Shown: positions 23,974-33,120 of the stretch, in pieces
How the letters are laid out: every line of letters starts with the position of its first letter
Position numbering within the stretch: the stretch's first letter is position 1
Source: an uncultured Christensenella sp.
GTDB lineage: Bacteria > Bacillota > Clostridia > Christensenellales > Borkfalkiaceae
Length of the DNA: 64,000 bases
Direction of reading: 5' to 3'
Assembly: GCA_910577055.1 (NCBI GenBank)
Contig: CAJTKX010000005.1
Span: 52,481-116,480, forward strand
Made by a program: the position numbers and the translations under genes
The notes under the pieces: generated by a model
What the model saw: the letters and a program-made list of their open reading frames with translations, nothing else
What the model was told of the DNA's origin: nothing
Databases searched by the model: none

Positions 23974-24051
23974 GTATTGCAACAAACTTTGCTTAAATTT
24001 GATTTGTATGGCAAAGCTGCAAAAATTGTTTCGTTGTTGCTTCTTTTTAAT

Positions 24052-24088
24052 CACAGCCGCAAAAACCGTGTGCGGCTGTGTTTTTTTT
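24052..24088 (+). terminator. Terminator between the two tRNA genes
   Basis: CACAGCCGC and GCGGCTGTG pair and are followed by eight T residues on the plus strand. It would stop transcripts running rightward from the recombinase element. Confidence 0.85.
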
Positions 24089-24089
24089 G

Positions 24090-24166
24090 TGGTGGGAACA
24101 AATGGGCTCGAACCATCGACCTCTTGCATGTCAAGCAAGCGCTCTGACCAACTGAGCTATGCCCCC
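24090..24166 (-). tRNA. tRNA-Val (GAC)
   Basis: Acceptor stem GGGGGCA/TGTTCCC with G-T pairs, D arm TAGCTCAGTTGGTCAGAGC, anticodon stem CTTGC/GCAAG around TTGACAT (anticodon GAC), T loop TTCGAGC and an encoded CCA. It lies 116 bases upstream of tRNA-Ala on the same strand. The terminator between them acts on the other strand, so the pair may be one transcript. Confidence 0.95.
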
Positions 24167-24248
24167 GAGTGAAATGATTATAACATTATTGTGGCGCGGT
24201 TGGCAAGTATTTTTAGCGGCGTGAAATTAAAAACGGTACAAAAGAAAG

Positions 24249-24277
24249 TTGAAATTTTTTCAGTTAGGTGATATAAT
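24249..24277 (+). promoter_or_regulatory. Sigma-A promoter of the cysteine desulfidase gene
   Basis: TTGAAA at 24249-24254 and TATAAT at 24272-24277 with a 17-base spacer, 25 bases before the start codon. Confidence 0.75.
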
Positions 24278-24302
24278 TTAAAAAAACGCAAAGGCGCTTA
24301 CT

Positions 24303-25589
24303 ATGGATAACTGTCTTTATAAAGGATACGTCAAAATTTTAGAGGAAGAGTTGCTTCCCGCAATGGGCTGTACCGAGCCTATTTCGGTAGCCTATGCAGC
24401 CGCTTTGTCGAGGGATACTTTGGGGGCAATGCCCGAAAAGGTGGAAATTTCGGTGAGCGGAAACATTCTTAAAAACGTGAAAAGCGTGGTCGTGCCGAAT
24501 ACCGGCGGAATGAAGGGGGTAAACTCTGCTGCGGCGGCGGGAATTATTGCGGGAATTGCCGAAAAAAAGCTTGAAGTTATCTCCACGGTGACGGCGGCGG
24601 ATAAGGAAAAAATTCTTGCCTATTTAAAGACGGCGGAGTTTTCGGTAGAGCAATCGCACTCGGGCTGTATTTTTGATATCAGCGTAAAGGTGACCCGCGG
24701 CACGGACACTGCGCTTGTAAGAATTGCGGGGCATCATACCAACGTGGTTTTGATTGAAAAGAACGGCAAAGACATACTTAACCTTAATTTTAAAAACGAA
24801 GAAGTAGTTTGCTGTGCGGACAGAAAGCTTTTAAGCGTTGACAAAATTTTGGAATTTGCCGATTGCCTTGAAATCAAAGACGTTGAAAGCGTCATAAAAA
24901 GGCAAATTGCTTACAACACCGCGATTGCCGAAGAGGGGCTTAAAAAAGACTATGGCGCAAGGGTTGGTAAAGTGTTGTTAGGAGCTTTCGGCGACTGTGT
25001 GCATAACCGCGCCAAGGCTACCGCCGCGGCGGGCTCGGACGCGCGTATGAATGGGTGCAGCTTGCCCGTAGTTATAGTTTCGGGTAGCGGAAATCAAGGC
25101 ATGACGGCTTCGCTTCCCGTCATAGTTTACGCGAAACACCTTGGCTTGAGCGAAGAAAAGCTTATTCGCGCGCTTGTTGTGTCGGACCTTATCACCATTC
25201 ATCTTAAAACGGGTATAGGCAGACTTTCCGCGTATTGCGGGGCAGTCAGCGCGGGCTGCGGCGCGGGCGCGGGCGTGTGCTATTTGTACGGCGGCGGATA
25301 CGACGAGGTTTCGCGTACCATAGTCAACGCGCTTGCGATAAACTCTGGCGTTATTTGCGATGGAGCAAAATCGAGCTGCGCCGGCAAAATCGCGTCTGCG
25401 GTGGAAGCGGGGCTATTGGGCTTTGAAATGTCCCGCAACGGTAGCGGCTTCGTCGGCGGCGACGGAATACTCGAAGACGGCGTTGAAAGTACTATCGACA
25501 ACGTCGGAGATATTGCGCGGATAGGTATGCGCGAAACAGACGAGGAAATTATAAGATTGATGATAAAGAACGTTGCAAAACAACGTTAG
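24303..25589 (+). CDS. cyuA: L-cysteine desulfidase (UPF0597/CyuA family)
   Basis: A [4Fe-4S] enzyme related to L-serine dehydratase alpha chains that splits L-cysteine into pyruvate, ammonia and sulfide. The 428-residue protein begins with LLPAMGCTEPISVAYAAA, where Cys23 is a probable cluster ligand. VPNTGGMKG, SGSGNQGMTASLPV, GCGAGAGVCY and CDGAKSSCAGKI are family signatures and contain the other candidate ligands. It has its own promoter and is followed after 24 bases by tcdA. Together with iscS it would control the fate of cysteine sulfur. No cysteine-uptake gene is adjacent. Confidence 0.92.
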   Translation: MDNCLYKGYVKILEEELLPAMGCTEPISVAYAAALSRDTLGAMPEKVEISVSGNILKNVKSVVVPNTGGMKGVNSAAAAGIIAGIAEKKLEVISTVTAADKEKILAYLKTAEFSVEQSHSGCIFDISVKVTRGTDTALVRIAGHHTNVVLIEKNGKDILNLNFKNEEVVCCADRKLLSVDKILEFADCLEIKDVESVIKRQIAYNTAIAEEGLKKDYGARVGKVLLGAFGDCVHNRAKATAAAGSDARMNGCSLPVVIVSGSGNQGMTASLPVIVYAKHLGLSEEKLIRALVVSDLITIHLKTGIGRLSAYCGAVSAGCGAGAGVCYLYGGGYDEVSRTIVNALAINSGVICDGAKSSCAGKIASAVEAGLLGFEMSRNGSGFVGGDGILEDGVESTIDNVGDIARIGMRETDEEIIRLMIKNVAKQR

Positions 25590-25613
25590 TCGGCATATAT
25601 ATTGGGGTGTATC

Positions 25614-26372
25614 GTGGAAAATGCCTTTTCCAGAACCGAACTTTTGATAGGAAAAGACGGTATTGAAAAACTTAAAAACAGCCGTGTTGCCGTGTTCGGA
25701 ATAGGCGGAGTGGGCGGATACACGGTTGAGGCGCTTGCCCGCTCGGGAGTAGGTGCGCTTGATTTAATCGACAACGATAAAGTAAGCCTCACAAATATCA
25801 ACCGTCAAATTTACGCCACAATGAAAACCATAGGAAAGTACAAGGTTGACGTTGCCGCCGAACGGGTTGCCGAAATAAATCCCGACTGTAAGGTTACGAC
25901 ATATAAAACTTTTTATATGCCCGACACGCAAGCCGAATTCGACTTCACGCAATACGACTATATTGTTGACGCGATAGATACGGTTACGGGCAAAATTACG
26001 ATAATTGAAAACGCGACGGGAAGCGGCGTGCCCGTAATAAGCTCTATGGGCGCGGGTAACAAATTGGACCCGACGGCGTTCGAAGTAGCGGATATTTATT
26101 CTACTTCCGTTTGCCCGCTTGCCAAGGTTATGCGGCGAGAGTTGAAAAAACGGGACGTTAAAAAGCTTAAAGTTGTTTATTCTAAGGAAGAGCCTATAAA
26201 ACCGGTCGGCGATACGGAAATGGATAGCGGAATAAATCCCGTTTGCCCGGGCAGTGCGAATGGAAAGGCTGCGGCAAGGCGCGATATCCCCGGCAGCACG
26301 GCTTTTGTTCCCGCGGCGGTTGGACTTATTATAGCCGGAGAGGTCGTTAAAGATTTGTGCAAAAAAACGTAA
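25614..26372 (+). CDS. tcdA: tRNA threonylcarbamoyladenosine dehydratase
   Basis: An E1-like (ThiF/HesA fold) enzyme that dehydrates t6A37 of tRNA to its cyclic form using ATP. The nucleotide-binding loop FGIGGVGGY, the LIDNDKVSLTNINRQ segment and SSMGAGNKLDP identify the TcdA (YgdL) branch rather than ThiF. I prefer the GTG at 25614, preceded by GGGGTG, which gives 252 residues; a TTG at 25602 is also in frame. It probably shares the promoter of the desulfidase gene. A GC hairpin with a T-rich tail follows. Confidence 0.92.
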   Translation: MENAFSRTELLIGKDGIEKLKNSRVAVFGIGGVGGYTVEALARSGVGALDLIDNDKVSLTNINRQIYATMKTIGKYKVDVAAERVAEINPDCKVTTYKTFYMPDTQAEFDFTQYDYIVDAIDTVTGKITIIENATGSGVPVISSMGAGNKLDPTAFEVADIYSTSVCPLAKVMRRELKKRDVKKLKVVYSKEEPIKPVGDTEMDSGINPVCPGSANGKAAARRDIPGSTAFVPAAVGLIIAGEVVKDLCKKT

Positions 26373-26376
26373 AAAT

Positions 26377-26411
26377 GGCGCGAAAGGGATATCCGCGCCT
26401 AAATTTTTATA
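26377..26411 (+). terminator. Terminator after tcdA
   Basis: GGCGCG and CGCGCC pair across 11 bases and are followed by TAAATTTTTAT. Confidence 0.65.
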
Positions 26412-26503
26412 AAATATTTCATAAAAAAGCGTTGACTATAAACGTTTTACTTTGTTAAAGTATATATAATAGAGTAAATGTTAGAAATTTTTCGGAGATT
26501 TTT

Positions 26504-29500
26504 ATGGCGGAAAAAGAAACAACCCCCCAAAAGAACACTGCGTCTAAAACAACGGTAAAAGCGACAACAAAACCCGCGGCAACGGCAGCGCCCAAAACCA
26601 CGGCGGCAAAACCCACAACGACGGCAAAGCCGACGTCTACGGCAAAGCCCGCCGCAACTGCGGCAACGGCAACGCCCAAAACTACGGCGGCAAAACCCAC
26701 AACGGCAAAGCCGACGTCTACGGCAAAGCCCGCCGCAACCGCAACGGCGGCAGCGCCCAAAACCACGGCAGCAAAACCAACAACGACGGCAAAGCCGACG
26801 TCTACGGCAAAGCCCGCCGCAACCGCGGCAACGGCAGCGTCTAAAACCACGGCAGCAAAACCCGCGGCAACGGCAAAGACGACGGCTACGGCAAAGCCCG
26901 CAACGACCGCAACGGCGGCAAAGGCGGTAACGCCCGCGCCCGAGCCTACGCCCGTAGTCGAAAAAGAAGTTGCCAAAGAGGAAAAGCCCGAGAAGGTAAA
27001 AAAAGAGAAGCCCGAAAAGGCGGCTAAAATAAAGGAGGGCGGCGGCTCTTCGGCAAAAGCCAAGGTTGCGGCAATAGTTAAAACCGATAACTTCAAAATT
27101 TTCGGCATAATAGGTTTGTCTCTTATTATGGTTCTTTGCTTGTGCCTTGGGTTGGTTTTCGGACTTAGAAGCTGTGCCGGTATGGATTGGGTGTTGGGTA
27201 AAGACCCTTTAACCGTAAACAAATACGCACAGACCACTGTAGTAGGCTATTCTTCCAAAACCGTTGGTGAGGTAAAAAGGAATAAGCCCGTTGGTGGTGT
27301 ACACGACGAACGCGAGCTTTTCCCTCTCGGCATCGACGTAGCGGAGGATGCACGCTATCCCAAATACGGCTATACAATGGGTGCCGTAGTCGGCAATGAT
27401 CCGGACGGCTCAAAAGCTGCCGCAAGGACGGTACTTATAAACGAATCCGATTACTTGACCGCATACGGTACGCGTAACAATTCGGGCAACGGCAATAACG
27501 GCGCCGGTACGTATAATAAGATGGACAAAGACGGATATCTGTATTTTGTCAACAACGGAACTACTACCCCCGCCACATACGACAACGGGACTCACAGACA
27601 GCTTTATAAGCACACTTCGTCCGTGGGAATGTACCTCGGTGACGTTTCCGATGACGAACCCGGAATAATTAAGCAAGTCACTCTTCGACCCCGCGGATAT
27701 AATAGTTACAGCGTTACGGGCGTATACGCGCCCGCGGGTGAAGTAATAAAGATAGAGATATCCGACGCCGATATGACGGCGACCGGCGGAATAACTATAC
27801 ATATCGGTCAAGCGCTGTATAACGGTCAATCCAACAATATATGGACTGCCAAAGGGCAAATGCAACGCTTCCCTAACATTTTGAATACGATGGTGGTCAA
27901 TAAGAGCACTGCGGAATTCAATGAGGAAACCGGTATATGGACGGCGTACGTCGGCTCGTTCATCGGCGGACCGCTGTATGTGCGCAACACCTCCGCAGCC
28001 GTTACTGTAACGATTTCCGGCGGCGTCGCTTACCGTCACTTTATACTCGGTTCTACCACCCCCGAAGAGTTTGCCAAGCTGAGCAAATCTACCGCGCCTT
28101 ATTTCGATTTGGAAGTATGGGATAGGGGAGTTCTGCATTCGGGACCTTTAACTTACGCAAAGACTTTCTCTTACGACGACCTTTATAAAGCCGCGGTGCT
28201 TTGGGAGAAAGTGTCGCTTGTTTCGAATTATAACGGCGACGGTCCGAATAGCAATCAAGGTATAGTATTTCTTTACGACCCGTTCGTGGCGGCGGGCGCG
28301 GCGGTTGCATTCCCCGGCAGATGCTCGGTCAACTGCCCTATGGACTGGATGTCATCGTCTTTAAATTACAAATCTACGGTTACTTCGGGCGGCTGGGGTA
28401 ACTTCCACGAATACAATCACAACTTCCAAAACTACGGCGTAGGCTACACGGGTGAAGTTACCAACAACGGTTTGAACCTTGTATCGTATAGCTTGTTTAC
28501 CAACATATCTTCCGCACGGCAGATGGCTTCTTACGGCGGCGCGGGACTTTCGGGTTGGAACTGCTACACAAGCGCAACTTGGGCACAGCAAATGGTAAAG
28601 TCCAATAACATAGGCTCAACGAACGGTCTTGCGGTTTATTCAACGCTTTTACATAACTTCGGTCAAGAAGCCTTCTTGAATGCAAGAGGATATTGGAAAG
28701 CAAACTATTGGAACAGATATGCGCAGGTTACCCATCACGATTTCTCGTATTTCGACCAAAACACGACAGCTTACACCGGCGGACCTTTAAACCCCGCTGC
28801 AACGGAATACCCGTTGTTTGTACCGGTTTCTTCCGTTTATCAAACGGGCAGAACGTATCTTTACGACGGCGAAAAACGCGAATCTACGACTATGCAACCC
28901 TACGTTATTCCTTACGGAGTACCGTTTACGGTCGATTTAAGACCATATACGATGAATGCTTCTAACCAATACGAAAGCGGAAGCGTATTTATAGGCGCGT
29001 CTACGCACAACGACTTCACTTACAAGATAAAGAGCGTCAATACCGACGGAATAAACGGAACGTTCGTAAAGGCGGGTGAAGATGGTTTATACACCTTTAC
29101 GCCCAACTCCGAACTGCGTTCGGGTAAGATTTACGTTACGCTTGAAATTTACAACGCGGCGGACGGCACAAGGGAGTGGAACGGTCACAGGCTCGACGAC
29201 GTGGATTTGATTCTCGAATTCAAGCAATCGCACGAATGGAACAAGAACATTCTCGAAAGGACGGTTTACACCTATGAAGCGGGCAGCGCATACACAAGCG
29301 CAACCGCTGCTTACGAAGCGAATTACGCCGGTTACATAGGTAAAGAAGAAGTAGACAATAAAAACGCTACCCAAAACAGCAACACGGATATTTGGTTCAC
29401 TAACGATAACCGCGCTCCCGAAAATACCGTAATGGAAGTTAAGGGAAAACTTTACTTCCCCGAAGCGGGCAAATACCGCATTGCGCTGCGAGGGCGATGG

Positions 29501-30793
29501 AGCGTTGCGCTTTATCTGTCAATGGATAACGGTCAAAATTACGATACGGTAGTTTCATTCTTGCACGACGGCAACAGAGAACCCGCGTCGAAGTTCCATA
29601 CCGAGTACAGCGACACATACGTTGATATCGTTATAGAGAACGCGGAAAGCTGGGTTTACTTCAAAGAAGTTATGGTATGCCATAAAGGGCCAGTTGTTGA
29701 CAGCTTTGTCGGAATGGGTATCGGAACATGGACCGTGCCGCAGTACACTACGGTAGAAAAGCACTATGACGCGAACGGAAATGAAGTAAGTTCGACCGAC
29801 GACCCGAATTACGACCATTCCGTAACCCACTATTACAAGGGAAACCAAGAAGTTTCTGCGGAAGAGGCAAACGACACAACTCCCGTTGCGCCCACGTCCA
29901 TAACGTACGCAACTGCTTATAGGCAAAATTACGAATTCCAAAAAGAGTTCGAAAGCGAATATTTCATAACAAGAAGTTACAGCTACGACTACATTGATAA
30001 TTTTACCGTTCCGTTTGACGAAGTGACCGTAACAGAAACAAATTATACTGCAACGGGGTATGGCTCCGGAATGCCTATTACAAATATATCGGACGGCAAA
30101 AATAATACTTATATCCACACAAGCTGGCAAGTTACGGAAAGTAAACCCTTGAATCTGACGTTTGACCTCGGCGGTGAAAGAACAATCAACAGAATTTCTT
30201 TCTACTGTCGCAACAGCAACGGTATGTTGGAAACGCCGAAAGCGTTTACGGTAGAAGGCAGTTTGGACGGAGAAACGTGGTTTGACGTCGCAACGTTTAC
30301 CGAAGCTCCCCGAAACGGTCATTACGTTATAGTTGATTTCGAAGATGCAACTATGAGGTATTGCAGAATTAGTATCACTAAGACGCATCAAGGTGCGGGC
30401 AGTTACTATGTCGTAATCGGCGAAATCACTTTCACTCATTCGAACGAAATTTTTGGCGGGAAGCTGTATTCTCCCGATAATGCAATGTTTACCTACAAGG
30501 GGAATTGGAAGGTTGAAAGTTGCAACGCAAACTTCGGGCATGTCTATGTAGGTAAAGAAGCTACTATGGAATTCGAGTTCGAAGGTTCGCGCTTAGCAAT
30601 ACTTGCGTCGAAATATTACGGACAGAATTACGAAGTTCGTATAGACGGACAGTTGGTTGAATCCATTGCGGTTAAAGAGGACAACGGCGACTATTCTGTC
30701 GTATTCTTTACGCCCGAGTTGGCGGAAGGAAAGCACAGCGTCGTTATATATTGCCCGCAAGAAGGGAATATAGACGCCATAGCGTTCTGGTAA
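26504..30793 (+). CDS. Membrane-anchored M60 (enhancin-like) metallopeptidase with F5/8 C domain
   Basis: The 1429-residue protein begins with about 140 residues of Ala/Thr/Lys/Pro repeats and a charged KEEKPEKVKKEK linker, then one membrane helix (about 198-222). It thus looks like a type II protein with the rest outside the cell. Residues about 265-560 match the beta-rich N-terminal part of M60 peptidases. HEYNH (635-639) is the zinc site, with Glu651 as candidate third ligand. A factor V/VIII type C, carbohydrate-binding-like domain covers roughly 1170-1320 (LTFDLGGERTINRISFYC), followed by a beta-sandwich-like end. M60 enzymes of gut bacteria cleave O-glycosylated mucins; that substrate is inferred. 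No sortase or SLH anchor is present. Confidence 0.92.
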   Translation: MAEKETTPQKNTASKTTVKATTKPAATAAPKTTAAKPTTTAKPTSTAKPAATAATATPKTTAAKPTTAKPTSTAKPAATATAAAPKTTAAKPTTTAKPTSTAKPAATAATAASKTTAAKPAATAKTTATAKPATTATAAKAVTPAPEPTPVVEKEVAKEEKPEKVKKEKPEKAAKIKEGGGSSAKAKVAAIVKTDNFKIFGIIGLSLIMVLCLCLGLVFGLRSCAGMDWVLGKDPLTVNKYAQTTVVGYSSKTVGEVKRNKPVGGVHDERELFPLGIDVAEDARYPKYGYTMGAVVGNDPDGSKAAARTVLINESDYLTAYGTRNNSGNGNNGAGTYNKMDKDGYLYFVNNGTTTPATYDNGTHRQLYKHTSSVGMYLGDVSDDEPGIIKQVTLRPRGYNSYSVTGVYAPAGEVIKIEISDADMTATGGITIHIGQALYNGQSNNIWTAKGQMQRFPNILNTMVVNKSTAEFNEETGIWTAYVGSFIGGPLYVRNTSAAVTVTISGGVAYRHFILGSTTPEEFAKLSKSTAPYFDLEVWDRGVLHSGPLTYAKTFSYDDLYKAAVLWEKVSLVSNYNGDGPNSNQGIVFLYDPFVAAGAAVAFPGRCSVNCPMDWMSSSLNYKSTVTSGGWGNFHEYNHNFQNYGVGYTGEVTNNGLNLVSYSLFTNISSARQMASYGGAGLSGWNCYTSATWAQQMVKSNNIGSTNGLAVYSTLLHNFGQEAFLNARGYWKANYWNRYAQVTHHDFSYFDQNTTAYTGGPLNPAATEYPLFVPVSSVYQTGRTYLYDGEKRESTTMQPYVIPYGVPFTVDLRPYTMNASNQYESGSVFIGASTHNDFTYKIKSVNTDGINGTFVKAGEDGLYTFTPNSELRSGKIYVTLEIYNAADGTREWNGHRLDDVDLILEFKQSHEWNKNILERTVYTYEAGSAYTSATAAYEANYAGYIGKEEVDNKNATQNSNTDIWFTNDNRAPENTVMEVKGKLYFPEAGKYRIALRGRWSVALYLSMDNGQNYDTVVSFLHDGNREPASKFHTEYSDTYVDIVIENAESWVYFKEVMVCHKGPVVDSFVGMGIGTWTVPQYTTVEKHYDANGNEVSSTDDPNYDHSVTHYYKGNQEVSAEEANDTTPVAPTSITYATAYRQNYEFQKEFESEYFITRSYSYDYIDNFTVPFDEVTVTETNYTATGYGSGMPITNISDGKNNTYIHTSWQVTESKPLNLTFDLGGERTINRISFYCRNSNGMLETPKAFTVEGSLDGETWFDVATFTEAPRNGHYVIVDFEDATMRYCRISITKTHQGAGSYYVVIGEITFTHSNEIFGGKLYSPDNAMFTYKGNWKVESCNANFGHVYVGKEATMEFEFEGSRLAILASKYYGQNYEVRIDGQLVESIAVKEDNGDYSVVFFTPELAEGKHSVVIYCPQEGNIDAIAFW
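26591..26923 (+). repeat. Four in-frame repeats of about 84 bases
   Basis: Inside the M60 gene, four units of 27-28 codons encode variants of PKTTAAKPTTTAKPTSTAK plus PAATAATA. The third unit nearly equals the first and the fourth has diverged most. Such a tract can expand or contract by slippage or recombination, changing tail length. Confidence 0.85.
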
Positions 30794-30806
30794 TTTAAAA
30801 GTATTT

Positions 30807-30836
30807 GCCGCGGGGCGTTGCGCCCCGCGGCTTTAT
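30807..30836 (+). terminator. GC hairpin after the M60 gene
   Basis: GCCGCGGGGCG and CGCCCCGCGGC form a perfect 11-base stem with a TTG loop, followed by TTTATATAG. The next start codon is only 13 bases away, so some read-through may feed the downstream gene. Confidence 0.75.
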
Positions 30837-30848
30837 ATAGGAGAAGCA

Positions 30849-31676
30849 ATGAAAATCAAATTTTTAGGCACAGCGGCTGCGGAGGGCGTTCCCGCAATAG
30901 GTTGTAGGTGCGAAGTTTGCAAACGTTCGCGCGCGGTTGGCGGCAGAAATATGCGCTCACGCTCGCAAGCGCTTATAGACGGCGAGCTTTTAATAGAATT
31001 CAACCCCGATACGCTTTGGCACTCTCATATGCATGGTTTCGATTTAAGCGAAATCGACCACTGTCTTATCACCCACAGCCATCCCGACCATTTATACACC
31101 GACGATATAGACAACTACCGCCGCGATTTCTGCCACGGCAGAGATAGGTCGATGAACTTCTACGCTGCCGAGGACGGATATAATAAAATAAAGGAAGTTA
31201 GCTTGCGCCCCCATATGGGCGGAACGGTCACGCCGCACCTTGTGGAGGCGGGCAAAACGTTTACCGTCGGCATGTATCGCGTTATGCCGCTTAGGGCGCA
31301 CCACACTGCGGAAACTTCACCCGTTTTCTATTCCATATCGCGCGGCGGCAAAAAAATTCTTTACGCGCACGATACGGGTTACTTCCCCGAAGATACTTGG
31401 GAGATATTGAAAGGCGAGGGTAGGTTTGATTTGATTTCCCTCGACTGTACGGGTTGCCTCGGGCTTGACGGACACAATTATGTGCGGCATATGACTTTTC
31501 CGGTTTGCCTTGACGTAATCGCAAGAATGGAAAATATGGGACTTATCGACGAAAAAACCGTTAGGGTTGTCAACCACTTTTCGCACAACGGCGGACAAAC
31601 GTACGACGAAATGTGTAAGGAAGCGGACAAGCACGGCGTAATTGTATCCTACGACGGGCTTGAAATAGAATTTTGA
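30849..31676 (+). CDS. Metallo-beta-lactamase-fold hydrolase, PhnP-like
   Basis: The 275-residue protein starts with KIKFLGTAAAEGVPAIGC and a CRCEVC segment as in PhnP-type phosphodiesterases. It carries the metal motif THSHPDH and downstream ligands in RAHHTAE, YAHDTGYF and NHFSHNGG. PhnP cleaves cyclic ribose phosphates in phosphonate breakdown, but no phn genes are near. Since many family members have other substrates, only the fold and likely phosphodiesterase chemistry are claimed. AGGAG lies five bases before the ATG. A 17-base-pair hairpin follows. Confidence 0.85.
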   Translation: MKIKFLGTAAAEGVPAIGCRCEVCKRSRAVGGRNMRSRSQALIDGELLIEFNPDTLWHSHMHGFDLSEIDHCLITHSHPDHLYTDDIDNYRRDFCHGRDRSMNFYAAEDGYNKIKEVSLRPHMGGTVTPHLVEAGKTFTVGMYRVMPLRAHHTAETSPVFYSISRGGKKILYAHDTGYFPEDTWEILKGEGRFDLISLDCTGCLGLDGHNYVRHMTFPVCLDVIARMENMGLIDEKTVRVVNHFSHNGGQTYDEMCKEADKHGVIVSYDGLEIEF

Positions 31677-31693
31677 TAATATAAATAAAATAC

Positions 31694-31729
31694 AAAGAAG
31701 CCGACGGCAAACTTGCCGTCGGCTTCTTT
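31694..31729. terminator. Bidirectional hairpin before tRNA-Ser
   Basis: AAAGAAGCCGACGGCAA and its perfect complement form a 17-base-pair stem with a two-base loop. It touches the encoded CCA end of the convergent tRNA-Ser gene and ends both transcripts. Confidence 0.85.
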
Positions 31730-31819
31730 GGCGCGGAAGAAGGGATTTGAACCCTTGCTACGGTTTCCCGTACTACTCCCTTAGCAGGGGAGCCCCTTGA
31801 GCCACTTGGGTACTTCCGC
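31729..31819 (-). tRNA. tRNA-Ser (GCT)
   Basis: Acceptor stem GCGGAAG/CTTCCGC with G73 and an encoded CCA. The anticodon stem CTCCC/GGGAG encloses CTGCTAA, giving anticodon GCT for AGC/AGT. The long variable arm (TACGG...CCGTA) is typical of a class II tRNA. Confidence 0.95.
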
Positions 31820-31911
31820 TCAAAGTTAAATATTATTTAAAAGCCAAATTACTATATCATAAATTTATGCGTTTGTCAAAGCATTATTTCGTTGTTTTTT
31901 AAAAAAACGGA

Positions 31912-32100
31912 TTACTCTTCAAAATATATTGTGCTTATCATCGCTTCAGTCAAGTCGGGAACGGGGTCGGAGCAGTCGTTGTCGAGCCACGCCATAGAGG
32001 TGTTGAACAACATTCCCGCTTATAAGTACGGTAAACAATCGATATAGAACGCTAAATTGAAATTTATACCCACAGTCGGGCATACGGTGTAGTAAGTCAA
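31912..32100 (-). pseudogene. Remnant of a TetR-like regulator C-terminus
   Basis: On the minus strand the residues INFNLAFYIDCLPYL, then a stop, then AGMLFNTSMAWLDNDCSD and PDLTEAMISTIYFEE read continuously in one frame. The pattern of an aromatic helix, a W-x-x-N stretch and a final helix resembles the end of TetR-family ligand-binding domains. There is an internal TAA and no N-terminal helix-turn-helix, so it is a broken leftover. The identification rests on pattern only. Confidence 0.3.
32051..32066. repeat. 16-base direct repeat, left copy
   Basis: GCTAAATTGAAATTTA is repeated exactly at 32733-32748. The two copies flank the XRE regulator gene. The sequence is itself nearly palindromic. 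Confidence 0.7.
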
Positions 32101-32114
32101 TAATTAGCCACACG

Positions 32115-32567
32115 CTATTTATTTTTTATATACTTAAAAACATATTCGACAATAATTCGATAAACACAATATACAAGCCAAATTATCCAAGTGTATTCCC
32201 ATTTTCGTGTTATCAAGCTTACAGTAAGATAAATTGCAGCAACAACCAATGCAATTATCCAATTCATTATTTTGTTATGTTTTTTTATTTTTCGTTCACT
32301 TTCTTCAAAAACAACGGCAATATTATTTTCGGCTTTTTTCTTGTAGACGACATCGTCTAAACGCTCTCCGCTTAAAAGTTCATTTACTGTTATTTCGAGG
32401 ATTGCACAAAGATTTGTCAAAATATTTGTATCGGGTAAACCGTTGCCATTTTCCCATTTTGAAATTGTTTTCGCGCTTACATATAGTTTTTTAGCAAGAG
32501 CCTCTTGTGTAAGATTTTTTGCTTTTCGTTCTTGCGCGATAAATAATCCTATTTTCTTATAGTCCAT
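32115..32567 (-). CDS. XRE family regulator with membrane helices
   Basis: A 150-residue protein with an N-terminal helix-turn-helix of the Cro/C1 type (LTQEALAKKLYVSAKTISKWENGNGLPD) joined to a C-terminal part with two hydrophobic segments (about 102-117 and 124-140). It is probably a membrane-tethered repressor of a type common in Clostridia. AAGGAG seven bases before the ATG at 32567 rules out the upstream TTG. The gene is AT-rich and lies between two gene remnants and a pair of exact 16-base repeats, so it may be recently acquired. Targets are unknown. Confidence 0.88.
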   Translation of the reverse strand: MDYKKIGLFIAQERKAKNLTQEALAKKLYVSAKTISKWENGNGLPDTNILTNLCAILEITVNELLSGERLDDVVYKKKAENNIAVVFEESERKIKKHNKIMNWIIALVVAAIYLTVSLITRKWEYTWIIWLVYCVYRIIVEYVFKYIKNK

Positions 32568-32847
32568 AAGCAAACTCCTTTAACAGTTTCAGCAATTTAA
32601 TTATACGATAAATTAGTGCAAAATAAAAGATGTTTATACTCATAACAACTCTACAAATTTACCGATTGTCTTTTATAATAGTATTTGATAATTTTTCAAA
32701 TATAAAGGGCGGGTTTATACCCTCCAATCTATGCTAAATTGAAATTTAGCTTGTTATGATTTACTTAATCTCTGCAATGATTTAGATTTTGGTGAATTTT
32801 TATTGATACGATGACAATACCGACAATATCGGCGCTAACCAATATGA
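32568..32847. other. AT-rich gap with the right copy of the 16-base direct repeat
   Basis: No gene is supported. GCTAAATTGAAATTTA (32733-32748) repeats the left copy at 32051-32066 and is followed by GC, making a GCTAAATT/AATTTAGC palindrome. A GGG...TATACCC hairpin precedes it at about 32707-32723. Confidence 0.5.
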
Positions 32848-33120
32848 TTGAAAATACAACCCAAAATAAAGAGTATCCTATGCGCGGCTTACAAAACGGT
32901 TTGGCATATCGGCATAGCGGACTATTATTTTTTGTTGGTGTGCGTTAGGGCGTTAGTTGGCTATAAAGAAATAAAATTTAAAAAATCGGGGCTGTCGGAC
33001 GGCGAAAAGGAAGCGCGGCGAAAAAACGTTTATATCGCGCAGAGCATAATTCTGTTTCTGATAGACGTTGCATTGCGCTTGTCGCAGCTAAAATCGTATA
33101 ATTTAATTTTTTTGCGGGGC
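32848..33120 (+). pseudogene. Fragment of a multi-helix membrane protein
   Basis: An open frame continues upstream of the SGNH gene, but the strong promoter and ribosome binding site between them show it is not part of that protein. The segment IADYYFLLVCVRALVGYKE, a charged SDGEKEARR stretch and NVYIAQSIILFLIDVAL resemble the YYLLLALIRF...AQSLLLLLNLAL core of a clostridial integral-membrane family that normally has several more helices. Both ends are missing. The family likeness is from memory of the pattern and needs a search. Confidence 0.4.

Noticed and set aside
26591-26923. CRISPR-like array
   Set aside because: The repeats are contiguous, in frame, about 84 bases long and lie inside the M60 coding sequence; there are no spacers or cas genes.
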